Shown: positions 17,466-25,449, numbered from the stretch's first letter. The stretch: DNA of 64,000 bases from Parcubacteria bacterium C7867-004 (GCA_001189075.1 LFCN01000006.1:62001-126000); one strand, 5' to 3'. Numbers and translations: made by a program. The notes: generated by a model not told the origin, from the sequence alone.

Positions 17466-18557
17466 GTGCTCAATGCGAGCCGACATGCATACTGGATTCC
17501 TGGCGCTCTAATCGCCGCAAGCCTCCTTCTGGGGATAGGAATCACCCTCACCCCGACTGCTGCGGGAGCCTTCTGGCCATTTTCAATAACGAACGCATCG
17601 GAATCCTCCCCGATGCTCCACGACAGCAGCATCGACCTGCTTGAAGCCGCTACGAACTCCGATCCGAACCCTGCCAAGGGTAGCGGCGACATACTTACGA
17701 CCGGAGGATCGGCCCTTATCGCGTATAGCGGCCCGGGCGGGACCATCGTGAACATCGACAAGAGCGTTACGGGAGGCCGCATCTCGAGCTACACCGTCCG
17801 TGAAGGCGATTCCCTCTCCGATATCGCAGACATGTTTGACGTTTCGGTAAACACCATACTCTGGGCGAACAATCTGACCGCCAAGAGTGCCATCGCTCCA
17901 GGAAGCACTCTTATCATCCTGCCGGTCTCCGGTCTTCGCCACACCATCACGTCAGGCGAGACGCTCGCGAGCCTCGCGAAGGATTACGGATCGGATGCGG
18001 ACGAGATCGCCTCGTATAACGGTCTCGAGGCGGGAAGCGGCCTTACCAAGGGACAGAGCATCATCATTCCTGGAGGCGAGATAAAGGCACCGGCTAAGAC
18101 TGTCGCGAAGGCAGCCGCTAAGGCGAAGACGGTTGCGAAGGCCAAGATTCGTACGGGTGGTGCCATGGGCAGCATCCTTCCTACGGGAGACACGAGCAAT
18201 GCGGCGTCGAGCGGATTCGCGAATCCGGTACCGGCAGGTCGCCTTTCTCAGGGCATCCATGGGTGGAACGGTGTCGACCTCGCTGCCCCGAATGGCAGCC
18301 CTATCTACGCAGCTTCGGGAGGTACCGTTATTATCTCTCGCATAGGCGGATGGAACGGCGGATACGGCAACTACGTCGTTATCGACCATGGCAATAACGT
18401 GCAGACGCTGTACTCGCACATGAGCACCGACCTGGTCTCTGTCGGACAGTCGGTAGCTCGCGGCGAGCAGATAGGCTCGGTCGGCAAGACCGGTGAAGCA
18501 ACCGGCTTCCATCTCCACTTCGAGGTGCGAGGCGCGAAGAATCCATTCGGGAACTAA
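17466..18557 (+). CDS. LysM and M23 peptidase domain cell-wall endopeptidase
   Basis: 363 aa from a GTG; no in-frame ATG precedes the signal-like segment (residues 12-35), and no Shine-Dalgarno is visible, so the exact start is uncertain. Two LysM domains (about 108-152 and 158-201) bind peptidoglycan. An Ala/Lys linker with repeated AKTVAKA units follows (208-228). The M23 metallopeptidase domain has H265 and D271 in HGWNGVDLAAP and the HLHFEVR motif at 349-355. It should cleave peptide cross-links of peptidoglycan outside the membrane, acting on the cell's own wall or on a partner's. Confidence 0.94.
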   Translation: MLNASRHAYWIPGALIAASLLLGIGITLTPTAAGAFWPFSITNASESSPMLHDSSIDLLEAATNSDPNPAKGSGDILTTGGSALIAYSGPGGTIVNIDKSVTGGRISSYTVREGDSLSDIADMFDVSVNTILWANNLTAKSAIAPGSTLIILPVSGLRHTITSGETLASLAKDYGSDADEIASYNGLEAGSGLTKGQSIIIPGGEIKAPAKTVAKAAAKAKTVAKAKIRTGGAMGSILPTGDTSNAASSGFANPVPAGRLSQGIHGWNGVDLAAPNGSPIYAASGGTVIISRIGGWNGGYGNYVVIDHGNNVQTLYSHMSTDLVSVGQSVARGEQIGSVGKTGEATGFHLHFEVRGAKNPFGN

Positions 18558-18573
18558 GACGGGAATCTCATAC

Positions 18574-18608
18574 AAACTAAAAGCCGCGGTTATCGCGGCT
18601 TTTAGTTT
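18574..18608. terminator. Terminator between M23 gene and dksA-like gene
   Basis: 15-bp perfect inverted repeat AAACTAAAAGCCGCG with a 5-nt loop, T-rich on the downstream side of both strands. It serves the two convergent genes. Confidence 0.85.
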
Positions 18609-18623
18609 CCTACATCTCAACGC

Positions 18624-18977
18624 CTATGTGTTCAGGTGTGCCTTGCAGGTAGTCGCTGCGGCGTCAGCGGCGAGACGATCTTCCTCGATCATCTCACCCG
18701 ATACGGTGCATACGCCGTAGGTCCCTTCGTCGATTCGAGCGAGCGCGGCGAGCACTTCGTTATAGCGGATCTCGAGATCCTTGAGAATCGCCGTGTTGTC
18801 CTCGTAGTGCGATATGAGGTCAGCTGCATCATTCGGATCTGATTCCTGGCCGGTCTCCTGCGGAAGGGCTTCCCAATCGTTCGGGTTCTCTGGGTTCCTC
18901 CGGCCGATGGTTGCGAGCTCTGCTTCAAGGTTCGCCTTCTCGTCAACGAGAGCGGCACGGTACGGTTCTGTATTCAT
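18624..18977 (-). CDS. DksA/TraR-like transcription factor with degenerate zinc site
   Basis: 117 aa: a coiled-coil N-terminal two thirds (residues 8-85, with DPNDAADLISHYEDN carrying the acidic tip) and a C-terminal zinc-finger-like segment YGVCTVSGEMIEEDRLAADA and TTCKAHL. In the family the metal is held by CxxC and CxxC; here only one cysteine of each pair remains (C-T-V-S and C-K-A-H), so metal binding is doubtful. DksA proteins bind the RNA polymerase secondary channel. A TACAGT -10 with TGC in front sits 7 nt before the ATG. Confidence 0.9.
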   Translation of the reverse strand: MNTEPYRAALVDEKANLEAELATIGRRNPENPNDWEALPQETGQESDPNDAADLISHYEDNTAILKDLEIRYNEVLAALARIDEGTYGVCTVSGEMIEEDRLAADAAATTCKAHLNT

Positions 18978-19031
18978 TGCGCGTACTGTAGCACACGAAC
19001 GTGCGTCGTTAAAAGCGAGCAGCAGCAGCCG

Positions 19032-20591
19032 TTATTTGCTGGTTTTCAGTCGCTGAAGAAGTGCCTCGAATGCTGCTTCGTTGCGGGCGATGAGGAGGGT
19101 TCCTTTGTCCGCATAGCCGTACAGTATGAGTGAGCGTCCGCTCGTATCCTTCAGTACGCGAACGTCGCGATTGGCGACTACGGCATCCGAGAACCGGGTC
19201 TGTGCCTGCGCCTGAACGCTGATCGGTTGGGTCGTCGGGGTCGTACTAGCTTGTGGCGTTGATGTCGAGACTGCTGGCACGGGTACCACCACGGTCTCTG
19301 CAGGGAAGAGCGGGTACAGGGAGGCAAGATCACGTTCCATGAGCGGCTCCCAGGTGAGCATGCCGGCATAGGTTCGTTCATAGGAATCAACACGAAGCGC
19401 GAAGAACGGACGTGTTTCCCCTGCGCTTATGACGCCCACCGTACTTTCTGAAGCGATGTTGCGGAGCAGGATGTCCGGTGCGGGAAGTTCCAGTGCCTCG
19501 ATAAGTACTCCTCCGGCAGCTGGTTTGCGAAGCGGTATTCCCTTCGTATCCGATACCGATTCGGTGACATAGGTCACGAGAACGTTTCCGGCAACCACTC
19601 CCCCATCGCTAACGCCTGCGAGCGCTCCGAGGAGATCAGGGCCACGTCCGGAGAGTTCCTTGTATTCATCTGCAAAGACGATGGTCGGCACGGCGAGCGG
19701 TACCGACGGCGCGACGTTCTTATTCATAACGAGCTGGTAGGTCGCATAGACCCCACCACCGGCGAGTACGAGGAGTAGTATTCCTGAACCGATGGTGAGC
19801 ACTGTCCTCGTCGGGAACTTCGTCGATATCTTAATAGCCCGAGGCATTGAGTGCTTTGAATCCTGTTCGGCGGCGAGCACCGAGAACGCCGAGGCGCCTT
19901 TCGTATCGATGCGCTCAGCGAAGTCAGAGGTATAGGTATGCAGACCGGAATCAGGTACTGCGGCGGGTTGTGGTGGAACCATCGGCTCGCGACTGACCGG
20001 CGGCATTCGATTAATGGAAGCGGGCTCTCCGGGAGCAGGTTGGAATGCGGGAGCCGGTACCGGAATGTCCGGCCACTCATTCACTGCAGGCGGAACGATC
20101 GGTTCCGGTGCTCTCTCTACTGAGGTTTGTATAGACATGTCAGCGCTCTCACCGACTTTCCGTCGGAGTCGCTCGAGTATCGCCATGCGATCGCTATCGC
20201 TTGCGGCAGTATTCGGGCGCGGCATGACCGGGATCGGAATCGCTCGTGGCTCTGAAGCGAGTTCACCTCCAACTATCTGTCCCGCTTCTGCAACCGACGG
20301 AAGGTCGAGCACTTCCGGCTGTATCTCATCGCGCTTTGCCTGCTGCTGTTCGAGGTATGCGTCGGCAACCGGCATGCTCACCCCGTCGACGGTCTCTATC
20401 GTCTTTGGCGGAGCAGGGCTTGCTACAACCGGCGCGGGAGCTGGCAGTTTCGTTCCACTGAGCGCGGCCATGTCCTTGGCCATCGTCCGGATGAATTGCG
20501 AACGATCTTCAATCGCTGCTGCGGGTATCGTCCCCTTCTGGGCGCTGTCCGCTGCCGCTCCTTGATCGGTACCCTTAGTTTCCGGTGGCAT
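19032..20591 (-). CDS. Single-pass membrane protein with proline-rich cytoplasmic region
   Basis: 519 aa. Residues 1-265 are Pro/Ala-rich and charged, probably disordered and cytoplasmic. A transmembrane helix (VLTIGSGILLLVLAGGGVYATY) near residues 273-294 is followed by an exported alpha/beta domain with the ordered segment TLVGVISAGETRPFFALRV-like and a TPQASTTPTTQ linker near the C-terminal third. This layout is common in CPR proteins of unknown role. The start has a TATAAT 11 nt upstream. No family is recognised. Confidence 0.85.
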   Translation of the reverse strand: MPPETKGTDQGAAADSAQKGTIPAAAIEDRSQFIRTMAKDMAALSGTKLPAPAPVVASPAPPKTIETVDGVSMPVADAYLEQQQAKRDEIQPEVLDLPSVAEAGQIVGGELASEPRAIPIPVMPRPNTAASDSDRMAILERLRRKVGESADMSIQTSVERAPEPIVPPAVNEWPDIPVPAPAFQPAPGEPASINRMPPVSREPMVPPQPAAVPDSGLHTYTSDFAERIDTKGASAFSVLAAEQDSKHSMPRAIKISTKFPTRTVLTIGSGILLLVLAGGGVYATYQLVMNKNVAPSVPLAVPTIVFADEYKELSGRGPDLLGALAGVSDGGVVAGNVLVTYVTESVSDTKGIPLRKPAAGGVLIEALELPAPDILLRNIASESTVGVISAGETRPFFALRVDSYERTYAGMLTWEPLMERDLASLYPLFPAETVVVPVPAVSTSTPQASTTPTTQPISVQAQAQTRFSDAVVANRDVRVLKDTSGRSLILYGYADKGTLLIARNEAAFEALLQRLKTSK

Positions 20592-20650
20592 ATCGTAATT
20601 CGATTATACCTTTATGTACGGAGTAATTCTTTGTGCACGTGCATAGGAAA

Positions 20651-20671
20651 GGCGCGACTGATAGTCGCGCC
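20651..20671 (-). terminator. Terminator of the NYN gene
   Basis: Inverted repeat GGCGCGACT/AGTCGCGCC with a 3-nt loop, followed on the minus strand by TTTCC. It lies just downstream of the NYN gene at 20696. Confidence 0.65.
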
Positions 20672-20695
20672 TCCCCTTCATTATTTGTTCATTCG

Positions 20696-21211
20696 TTATC
20701 CTCGGTGCCCGATGATGTACTTCTTCGGATCCTCGCACATATCTGTGAATGCGTGAGCGGCTTCCTTCAGCTTCTGTGAGGACGACTTGCCGAAGGAGAT
20801 GACCTCCACCTGACAACCCTCGTTCATATCGAGGTATTCGATGAGTGGGACGAAGTCGCCGTCCCCGGTGGCGAGAATGATGGTATCGAGTTTTGGAGCC
20901 AACTTTACGGCGTCGATAGCAATACCCACGTCCCAATCAGCTTTCTTGGCGCCGTCGGAGAATATTTGCAGGCCCTTAACCTTCGTTTCTATGCCTATCT
21001 TGGTTAGTGCATCGAAGAAGGCGCCCTCTTCCCCGCCCTCCGTGGATATGACGTAGGCGATGGCGCGAACGAGAACGCGATCGCCGACGGCCTCTTCGAG
21101 GACCTTCGCGAAGTTAACGCGTGACTTATAAAGATGTTTTGCGCTGTGGTAGAGGTTCTGGGTATCGATGAACACTCCTACTCGCTGCGCCGGATGTTTT
21201 ATGACTGGCAT
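20696..21211 (-). CDS. NYN (LabA/DUF88) domain protein, likely RNase
   Basis: 171 aa. The NYN fold is clear: first acidic residue in VGVFIDTQNLY, the conserved DWDVGIAIDAVKLA region and DTIILATGDGDFVPLIEYL, which carry the aspartates that bind metal in PIN-like nucleases. NYN proteins are predicted RNA nucleases. It is followed by a terminator and preceded by rpsO on the same strand. The N-terminal extension MPVIKHPAQR is short. No partner gene is evident. Confidence 0.9.
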   Translation of the reverse strand: MPVIKHPAQRVGVFIDTQNLYHSAKHLYKSRVNFAKVLEEAVGDRVLVRAIAYVISTEGGEEGAFFDALTKIGIETKVKGLQIFSDGAKKADWDVGIAIDAVKLAPKLDTIILATGDGDFVPLIEYLDMNEGCQVEVISFGKSSSQKLKEAAHAFTDMCEDPKKYIIGHRG

Positions 21212-21289
21212 GCGAAATGCGTATTAAAATTCTTACAATGGTCCAGAGGGACCCGACCTTCCTATTCTACACTGCTTAGAAACGAGAAA

Positions 21290-21306
21290 GCGGGGCTGTG
21301 CCCCGC
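21290..21306 (-). terminator. Terminator of rpsO
   Basis: GCGGGGC/GCCCCGC with a 3-nt loop followed on the minus strand by TTTCTCGTTTCT. It lies 6 nt after the rpsO stop. Confidence 0.75.
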
Positions 21307-21312
21307 GTATCC

Positions 21313-21579
21313 CTACTTCTTGAGACCGAGCTTCTTCACGATCGTCGAGTAGCGACGCTTGTCGTTCTTCTCGAGATAGCGGAGATGGCTCCTGCGGTCG
21401 GCAACCATCTGAAGAAGGCCGCGGCGGGAGTGAAAGTCCTTCTTGTTCTTCTTAAGGTGGTTCGTAAGCTCCTCGATCTTGCGGGTAAGGATAGCAACCT
21501 GAACAGGAGCCGAACCATTGTCCGACTCATGAATTGCGGCGTCTTTGATGACTGCCGTCTTCACTCGTTTCGTAAGCAT
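21313..21579 (-). CDS. rpsO: 30S ribosomal protein S15
   Basis: 88 aa, full length. Conserved elements are present: SAPVQVAILTRKIEELTNHL, KDFHSRRGLLQMVADRR and the C-terminal YLEKNDKRRYSTIVKKLGLK. It binds the central domain of 16S rRNA. The ATG follows a TGGTACAGT element by 7 nt, with no Shine-Dalgarno, a near-leaderless arrangement. Confidence 0.98.
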   Translation of the reverse strand: MLTKRVKTAVIKDAAIHESDNGSAPVQVAILTRKIEELTNHLKKNKKDFHSRRGLLQMVADRRSHLRYLEKNDKRRYSTIVKKLGLKK

Positions 21580-21671
21580 TACCGGGACTGTACCATGTCT
21601 TGATTAAAAATGCAAGTGTTTCCTAGTGGGTCAGTATTGTGCGCACTTCCAGGTGCTACACTTAAACCTAT

Positions 21672-22586
21672 ATGGATGCTGCTCAGATGAAGCGCGAGTT
21701 CCTCGAATACATCGAGATAGAGCGAGGGCGTGCAGTAAAGACCATTGAGAATTATGACCACTACCTCTCTCGATTCTTCGAACAGATGCAAATTAAGCAG
21801 GTCGGTGACATTACTGAGAGCAGCGTGCGTGAATTCCGTCTCTGGCTGAACCGCCAGGAGGGCGTGAACGGCTCGATGAAGCGGAAGACCCAGAACTATT
21901 ACCTCATCGCGCTACGCGCATTCCTCAAGTTCCTGCGCAAACGAGGCATATCGGGTCTTGCGCCTGAGTACATCGAGCTCGCTAAGGTTCCCGAGCGGCA
22001 TATTGATCTCATAACCGCCGCGGAACTGAAGCGGCTCATGGACGCGCCGAGCGAAGCGTACCTCAAGGAGAAGAAAGAGGACAAGAAGATCAAGTATCTG
22101 CGCGATGCGGCGATACTCGAGCTTCTCTTCTCTACCGGACTGCGCGTTTCCGAGCTCTGCGCCCTCGATAGCGACCTAGATCTCACGCGCGATGAGATGT
22201 CGGTTCGCGGAAAGGGCGAGAAGATACGGGTCGTATTCCTTTCTGAAGCGAGCAAGCTCGCCGTCCGTCAGTATCTGAAGGCGCGCAAGGACATGAACCC
22301 TGCCCTATTCGTCGACGGCCGTCCCGATAAGCTGCATCGCATCACGCCACGGGACATCCAGCGCCATATTAAGACGTATGCTACGCGTGCGGGTATAACG
22401 GGTAAGGTAACGCCGCACACCATGCGGCATGTCTTCGCGACTGACCTGCTTAGCAATGGCGCTGATATTCGTTCAGTGCAGCAGTTACTGGGTCATGCGA
22501 GCATTACGACCACGCAGATCTACACTCATGTCACCGATGCGCATCTGCGTGAAGTGCATAAGAAGTTCCACTCGCGTGGCCGCTAG
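21672..22586 (+). CDS. xerD: Tyrosine recombinase XerC/XerD type
   Basis: 304 aa. A SAM-like N-terminal domain (1-105) with NYDHYLSRFFEQM is followed by the catalytic domain with R158 (STGLRVSELCAL), K182, H249 and R252 (HTMRHVFAT), H275 (LLGHASITTTQIYTH) and the nucleophile Y284. These are all residues needed for resolving chromosome dimers. Length is normal for Xer. It is a lone gene, not next to an integrated element, so the housekeeping role is more likely. XerC and XerD cannot be told apart here. Confidence 0.95.
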   Translation: MDAAQMKREFLEYIEIERGRAVKTIENYDHYLSRFFEQMQIKQVGDITESSVREFRLWLNRQEGVNGSMKRKTQNYYLIALRAFLKFLRKRGISGLAPEYIELAKVPERHIDLITAAELKRLMDAPSEAYLKEKKEDKKIKYLRDAAILELLFSTGLRVSELCALDSDLDLTRDEMSVRGKGEKIRVVFLSEASKLAVRQYLKARKDMNPALFVDGRPDKLHRITPRDIQRHIKTYATRAGITGKVTPHTMRHVFATDLLSNGADIRSVQQLLGHASITTTQIYTHVTDAHLREVHKKFHSRGR

Positions 22587-22626
22587 GAACTCCCCTTTCC
22601 CGTAATACTTGGTATAGAATGCGCGT

Positions 22627-23418
22627 ATGCGCATTGTTTCGTGGAACGTAAATGGCATACGAGCCGTGCACCGGAAAGAGCTCTTCATGCCCTTCATAAA
22701 GCAATTGAGGCCGGACGTTATCTGTCTACAAGAAACGAAGGCTGAGGAGCATCAGTCCGCAATTGATCTCATGGACTATGAAGAATATTGGCACTCGGCC
22801 AAGAAAAAAGGTTATAGCGGTGTAGCCATCTTCACGAAGCAGGTTCCTGAGGACGTTTTGTTCGGTATGCCAGCTGATATCGTCGAGGAATATGGCTTAG
22901 CTACTGACGGCTACGGCGACCCAAATGAAGAAGGCCGCGTTATAGCCGCAGATATGGGCCCGTTTTACGTCGTCTCCGTATATACCCCAAACTCCAAGGA
23001 CGACCTTTCCCGGCTTACGCTTCGCCATAAGCACTGGGACCCGGCATTTCTGGCGTATATGAAGCGTCTTGAGGCCGAGAAACCGGTCATATTCTGCGGG
23101 GATCTGAACGTCGCACATACGCCCGACGACCTCGCGAATCCCAAGGCTAACGAGGGCGGACACGGGTATACCAAGGAAGAACGCGAAGGCATCGACATTA
23201 TCCAGGCGGCAGGGTTCGTTGACACCTTCCGCATATTCACTCAAGGCAATGGGTACTACTCCTGGTGGAGTCACTGGGCACAAGCCAGAGAACGCAATAT
23301 TGGCTGGCGCATCGACTATGTCTTCGTCTCCAAGGCACTCAAGGGGAAAATAAAGAAGGCCGAGATTCATGCGGACATTTTCGGATCCGACCACTGCCCC
23401 GTGTCCGTTACGCTATAA
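22627..23418 (+). CDS. xthA: Exodeoxyribonuclease III (AP endonuclease)
   Basis: 263 aa. The start MRIVSWNVNGIRAVHRKELF, the metal-binding LQETKAE, GDLNVAHTPDDL, and the ending IFGSDHCPVSVTL identify the ExoIII/APE1 family. It cuts abasic sites in base-excision repair. A TATAGAAT with TGG in front lies 6 nt before the ATG, so the mRNA is likely leaderless. A hairpin overlaps its stop codon. Confidence 0.97.
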   Translation: MRIVSWNVNGIRAVHRKELFMPFIKQLRPDVICLQETKAEEHQSAIDLMDYEEYWHSAKKKGYSGVAIFTKQVPEDVLFGMPADIVEEYGLATDGYGDPNEEGRVIAADMGPFYVVSVYTPNSKDDLSRLTLRHKHWDPAFLAYMKRLEAEKPVIFCGDLNVAHTPDDLANPKANEGGHGYTKEEREGIDIIQAAGFVDTFRIFTQGNGYYSWWSHWAQARERNIGWRIDYVFVSKALKGKIKKAEIHADIFGSDHCPVSVTL

Positions 23419-23456
23419 AGGACAAGTTATACACACTATCCACAGAGTTGTCCTTT
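23417..23456 (+). other. Hairpin with two tandem DnaA-box-like 9-mers in its loop
   Basis: Arms AAAGGACAA (23417-23425) and TTGTCCTTT (23448-23456) enclose a 22-nt loop. The loop holds TTATACACA (23427-23435) directly followed by CTATCCACA (23436-23444), each one base away from the DnaA box TTATCCACA. It may be the xth terminator, but the box pair is unusual. Adjacent boxes are what DnaA needs for cooperative binding. Confidence 0.55.
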
Positions 23457-23658
23457 ACTCGTGTCTTTTATACGGCTAGTATCAATGAAGACCTGGGGGT
23501 CGGCACAGCTCACAAGGAGTGACGCCTTCCCTTTCAGGAGGCGAATGTTCTTTGCGAGCTCTTTCTAAGCATCAGGCGCAAAAATGTGCGACGATGTCAG
23601 GCTACACCAACGGTTTCGGAGCGTTTCTCCGCCATTCTTAAGTGGGTACAGCAGGCAA

Positions 23659-23674
23659 AGTTCCACGTGAAAGC
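23659..23674. promoter_or_regulatory. parS-like site 1
   Basis: AGTTCCACGTGAAAGC centred on CACGTG. It matches the Bacillus parS consensus TGTTNCACGTGAAACA at 13 of 16 positions (counting N as a match). The surrounding 19 nt are identical to the site inside cca at 24142-24160. Confidence 0.6.
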
Positions 23675-23785
23675 GCACCCGTTCATTGAAGCCGTTTGAT
23701 ATATCCAAACCTATTGGCGGGCGCCAACCAAAGCCCCCTTCCCCAACCTTGCCCGCCGCCCGGAGACAATCAAACAAAAACACGT

Positions 23786-23838
23786 AAGAGGCCAGACATA
23801 AGGACCATGCCCGCGATGATCTTTATTTCTGGCCTCTT
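23786..23838. repeat. Inverted repeat with 31-nt loop
   Basis: AAGAGGCCAGA at 23786-23796 and its complement TCTGGCCTCTT at 23828-23838, perfect over 11 bp. On plus the right arm continues into TTCTG. It could fold in RNA or be a dyad site. Function unknown. Confidence 0.5.
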
Positions 23839-23845
23839 TTCTGTA

Positions 23846-23861
23846 TATTTCACGTGAAACT
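23846..23861. promoter_or_regulatory. parS-like site 2 (best match)
   Basis: TATTTCACGTGAAACT: 14 of 16 positions match TGTTTCACGTGAAACA, including the whole core TTTCACGTGAAA-C. Confidence 0.7.
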
Positions 23862-23877
23862 GTCTTCATAAAACACA

Positions 23878-23899
23878 AAAGTCCGTATATACGGGCTTT
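23878..23899 (-). terminator. Terminator of cca
   Basis: Nearly perfect palindrome AAAGTCCGTATATACGGGCTTT. On the minus strand it is followed by TGTGTTTTATG with a T-rich start. It lies 27 nt after the cca stop. Confidence 0.65.
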
Positions 23900-23903
23900 G
23901 TGG

Positions 23904-23919
23904 TGTTTCATGTGAAAAC
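23904..23919. promoter_or_regulatory. parS-like site 3
   Basis: TGTTTCATGTGAAAAC: 13 of 16 match the parS consensus, with the centre CACGTG changed to CATGTG. It lies between the cca stop and its terminator. Confidence 0.5.
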
Positions 23920-23925
23920 TAAAAC

Positions 23926-25389
23926 CTAACGAACGTGGTGTTTTTCGAGTATTTCCTGGATCTCCCTTTCCTCTTCAATTTCCCTCCTTTTCTTCCCCGA
24001 GTCCCCCAACTCTTTCAGTTCCTGTTCCGGAAGCAGTAAGAGAGCCTCTGTCCGCTCGTCCAGGTATTTTTCAGTATTGAGCTTAGGGTCTTCAAGAACT
24101 TCCTCTAGGAGTGCATGAAGCGCATACCCTATTTTCGGACCCGCTTTCACGTGGAACTTTTCCATTATCCTGTTTCCATCGGTTTTAAGCATTGCAACTG
24201 ATATTGGGTCACGAAGTGCCTCATCTACCATTGCTTTGTACTTCCTGAAACGAAACGGCTGTTCCTTCGGACGTCCCGTACCAATACGGTCGCAGATACG
24301 GAGGTTTAAAAGGTCCCAGATATGTTCTTCACCCACGTTGTTGATCATTCGGCGAACTGCTGAAAGGGTTATTTGGTCGGGATCTGAGAAAAACATGTGC
24401 CAACGGACCATTTTGGTCACTTTCTCGATAGTTTCACGTGAAAACTTGAGATCCTCCAAGGCTTTACGAGTTACACGTGAACCAACCACCTCATGGCCGT
24501 GGAAGGTCCAGTCTTTCTTTTCGTCAGACCAGCGCCTTGTTTCAGGCTTTGAAACATCGTGAAAAAGGGCAGCGAGCCTTGTATCAAAATTCCAGTCCTT
24601 ATCGGCCGCGTGTTGCATAGCCCGCATAAGGTGACCGAAAACGTCATAGCTGTGGGCCTGATTCTGATCTATACCGATACCGCGGGTTAGGTCAGGGGCA
24701 ATATATTCAAGGATTCCAAGCTGCTGGGCCAATACCAACGCCATCATTGGCTGTTTAGAGTTAAGAATACGTACGAACTCCTCCCTGACCCTTTCACGTG
24801 AAACGTGTTTCAAATTAGAACCTTTCTCCTGAATAGCCGCTGCGGTGTCAGTATCGAGAGCAAATTCAAGCTCGGCAACGAGCCGTACTGCTCGCATAAG
24901 GCGCAAAGCATCTTCCTCAAACCGATCTGCCGCAATCCCTACAGTACGGAGCACTTTAGCTTCAATGTCCTTTTGTCCTTGATACGGATCGATTAACTGT
25001 CCTTTAGAATCCTCAAGTGCGATTGCGTTAATCGTGAAGTCACGACGAGCGAGATCGTCTTCGAGGTTATCCCCAAACGCCACTGCGTCTGGTCGGCGCT
25101 TATCGGAATAGCCGGATTCTGTGCGGTAGGGGGTTACTTCAATGACGGCAAGCCTCGGGTCCTCGCTGTCAGTCTTTACTCCTACGGTCCCAAAATCGTT
25201 CTCATAGAAGGATTCAGGGAAGATTCGCTGAATGTCCTCAGGCTTTGCGTTCGTAGTTACGTCCCAGTCTTTAGGAGTGCGACCGATAAGAAGGTCGCGA
25301 ACGCAGCCACCAACTAGATAGGCTTCGAATCCAGCAGTCCGGAGGCCGTCAGTGACTGTTTTCACCTCAAGGGGGATAGGGAAGTGCAT
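23926..25389 (-). CDS. cca: CCA tRNA nucleotidyltransferase with HD domain
   Basis: 487 aa. Nucleotidyltransferase head: LVGGCVRDLLIGRTPKDWDV with catalytic aspartates in the DxD-like DWD, and RRDFTINAIAL as the RRDxxxNA motif. The middle is the tRNA-binding helical region, and an HD hydrolase domain (ALFHDVSKP at about 252-260, with HGHEVVGSR) follows. It adds or repairs the 3' CCA. Four parS-like palindromes lie inside the coding sequence. The next gene upstream is a tRNA-Arg that lacks an encoded CCA, so this enzyme is needed. Confidence 0.95.
   Translation of the reverse strand: MHFPIPLEVKTVTDGLRTAGFEAYLVGGCVRDLLIGRTPKDWDVTTNAKPEDIQRIFPESFYENDFGTVGVKTDSEDPRLAVIEVTPYRTESGYSDKRRPDAVAFGDNLEDDLARRDFTINAIALEDSKGQLIDPYQGQKDIEAKVLRTVGIAADRFEEDALRLMRAVRLVAELEFALDTDTAAAIQEKGSNLKHVSRERVREEFVRILNSKQPMMALVLAQQLGILEYIAPDLTRGIGIDQNQAHSYDVFGHLMRAMQHAADKDWNFDTRLAALFHDVSKPETRRWSDEKKDWTFHGHEVVGSRVTRKALEDLKFSRETIEKVTKMVRWHMFFSDPDQITLSAVRRMINNVGEEHIWDLLNLRICDRIGTGRPKEQPFRFRKYKAMVDEALRDPISVAMLKTDGNRIMEKFHVKAGPKIGYALHALLEEVLEDPKLNTEKYLDERTEALLLLPEQELKELGDSGKKRREIEEEREIQEILEKHHVR
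24143..24158. promoter_or_regulatory. parS-like site 4 (in cca)
   Basis: GCTTTCACGTGGAACT on plus: 12 of 16 match the parS consensus. Read on minus, it shares 19 identical bases with site 1. It encodes the F-H-V-K residues of Cca. Confidence 0.5.
24430..24445. promoter_or_regulatory. parS-like site 5 (in cca)
   Basis: AGTTTCACGTGAAAAC: 13 of 16 match, with the full palindromic core GTTTCACGTGAAA. It encodes F-S-R-E-T of Cca. Confidence 0.6.
24469..24484. promoter_or_regulatory. parS-like site 6 (in cca)
   Basis: AGTTACACGTGAACCA: 14 of 16 match if the fifth base is N. It lies only 23 bp from site 5. Confidence 0.55.
24790..24805. promoter_or_regulatory. parS-like site 7 (in cca)
   Basis: CCTTTCACGTGAAACG: 13 of 16 match, with the core TTTCACGTGAAAC intact. 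A half-site, ACGTGTTTCA, overlaps its right side. Confidence 0.6.
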
Positions 25390-25449
25390 CGAGAAAATAC
25401 TAGTATGGCAGTGGCCATTCTCCTAGCTCTCACGTACTATCGTAATTGA

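Larger units (their letters stand above)
23419..23925. other. 507-bp gene-free, AT-richer gap with replication/segregation-like sites
   Basis: The longest gap in the window with no believable gene. It contains the DnaA-box hairpin, three parS-like palindromes (23659, 23846, 23904), a long-loop inverted repeat (23786-23838) and the cca terminator (23878-23899). The part 23461-23640 has a small dyad near 23523-23543 and otherwise no feature I can name. It could hold an unrecognised structured RNA. Confidence 0.6.

Noticed and set aside
17225..17782. Minus frame opposite the M23 gene
   Set aside because: Lies on the opposite strand of a clear coding region with no motif.
20626..20646. CACGTG palindrome near 20632
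   Set aside because: Flanks (TGTG...CATA) do not match parS; it is a lone GTGCACGTGCA run.
23565..23783. 72-aa minus frame in the gene-free gap
   Set aside because: No start signal, poor composition, crosses a parS-like site; no reason to call it a gene.
25390..25449. Attachment site at the tRNA-Arg beside cca
   Set aside because: No integrase or duplicated tRNA end nearby; the Xer gene at 21672 is complete and housekeeping-like.
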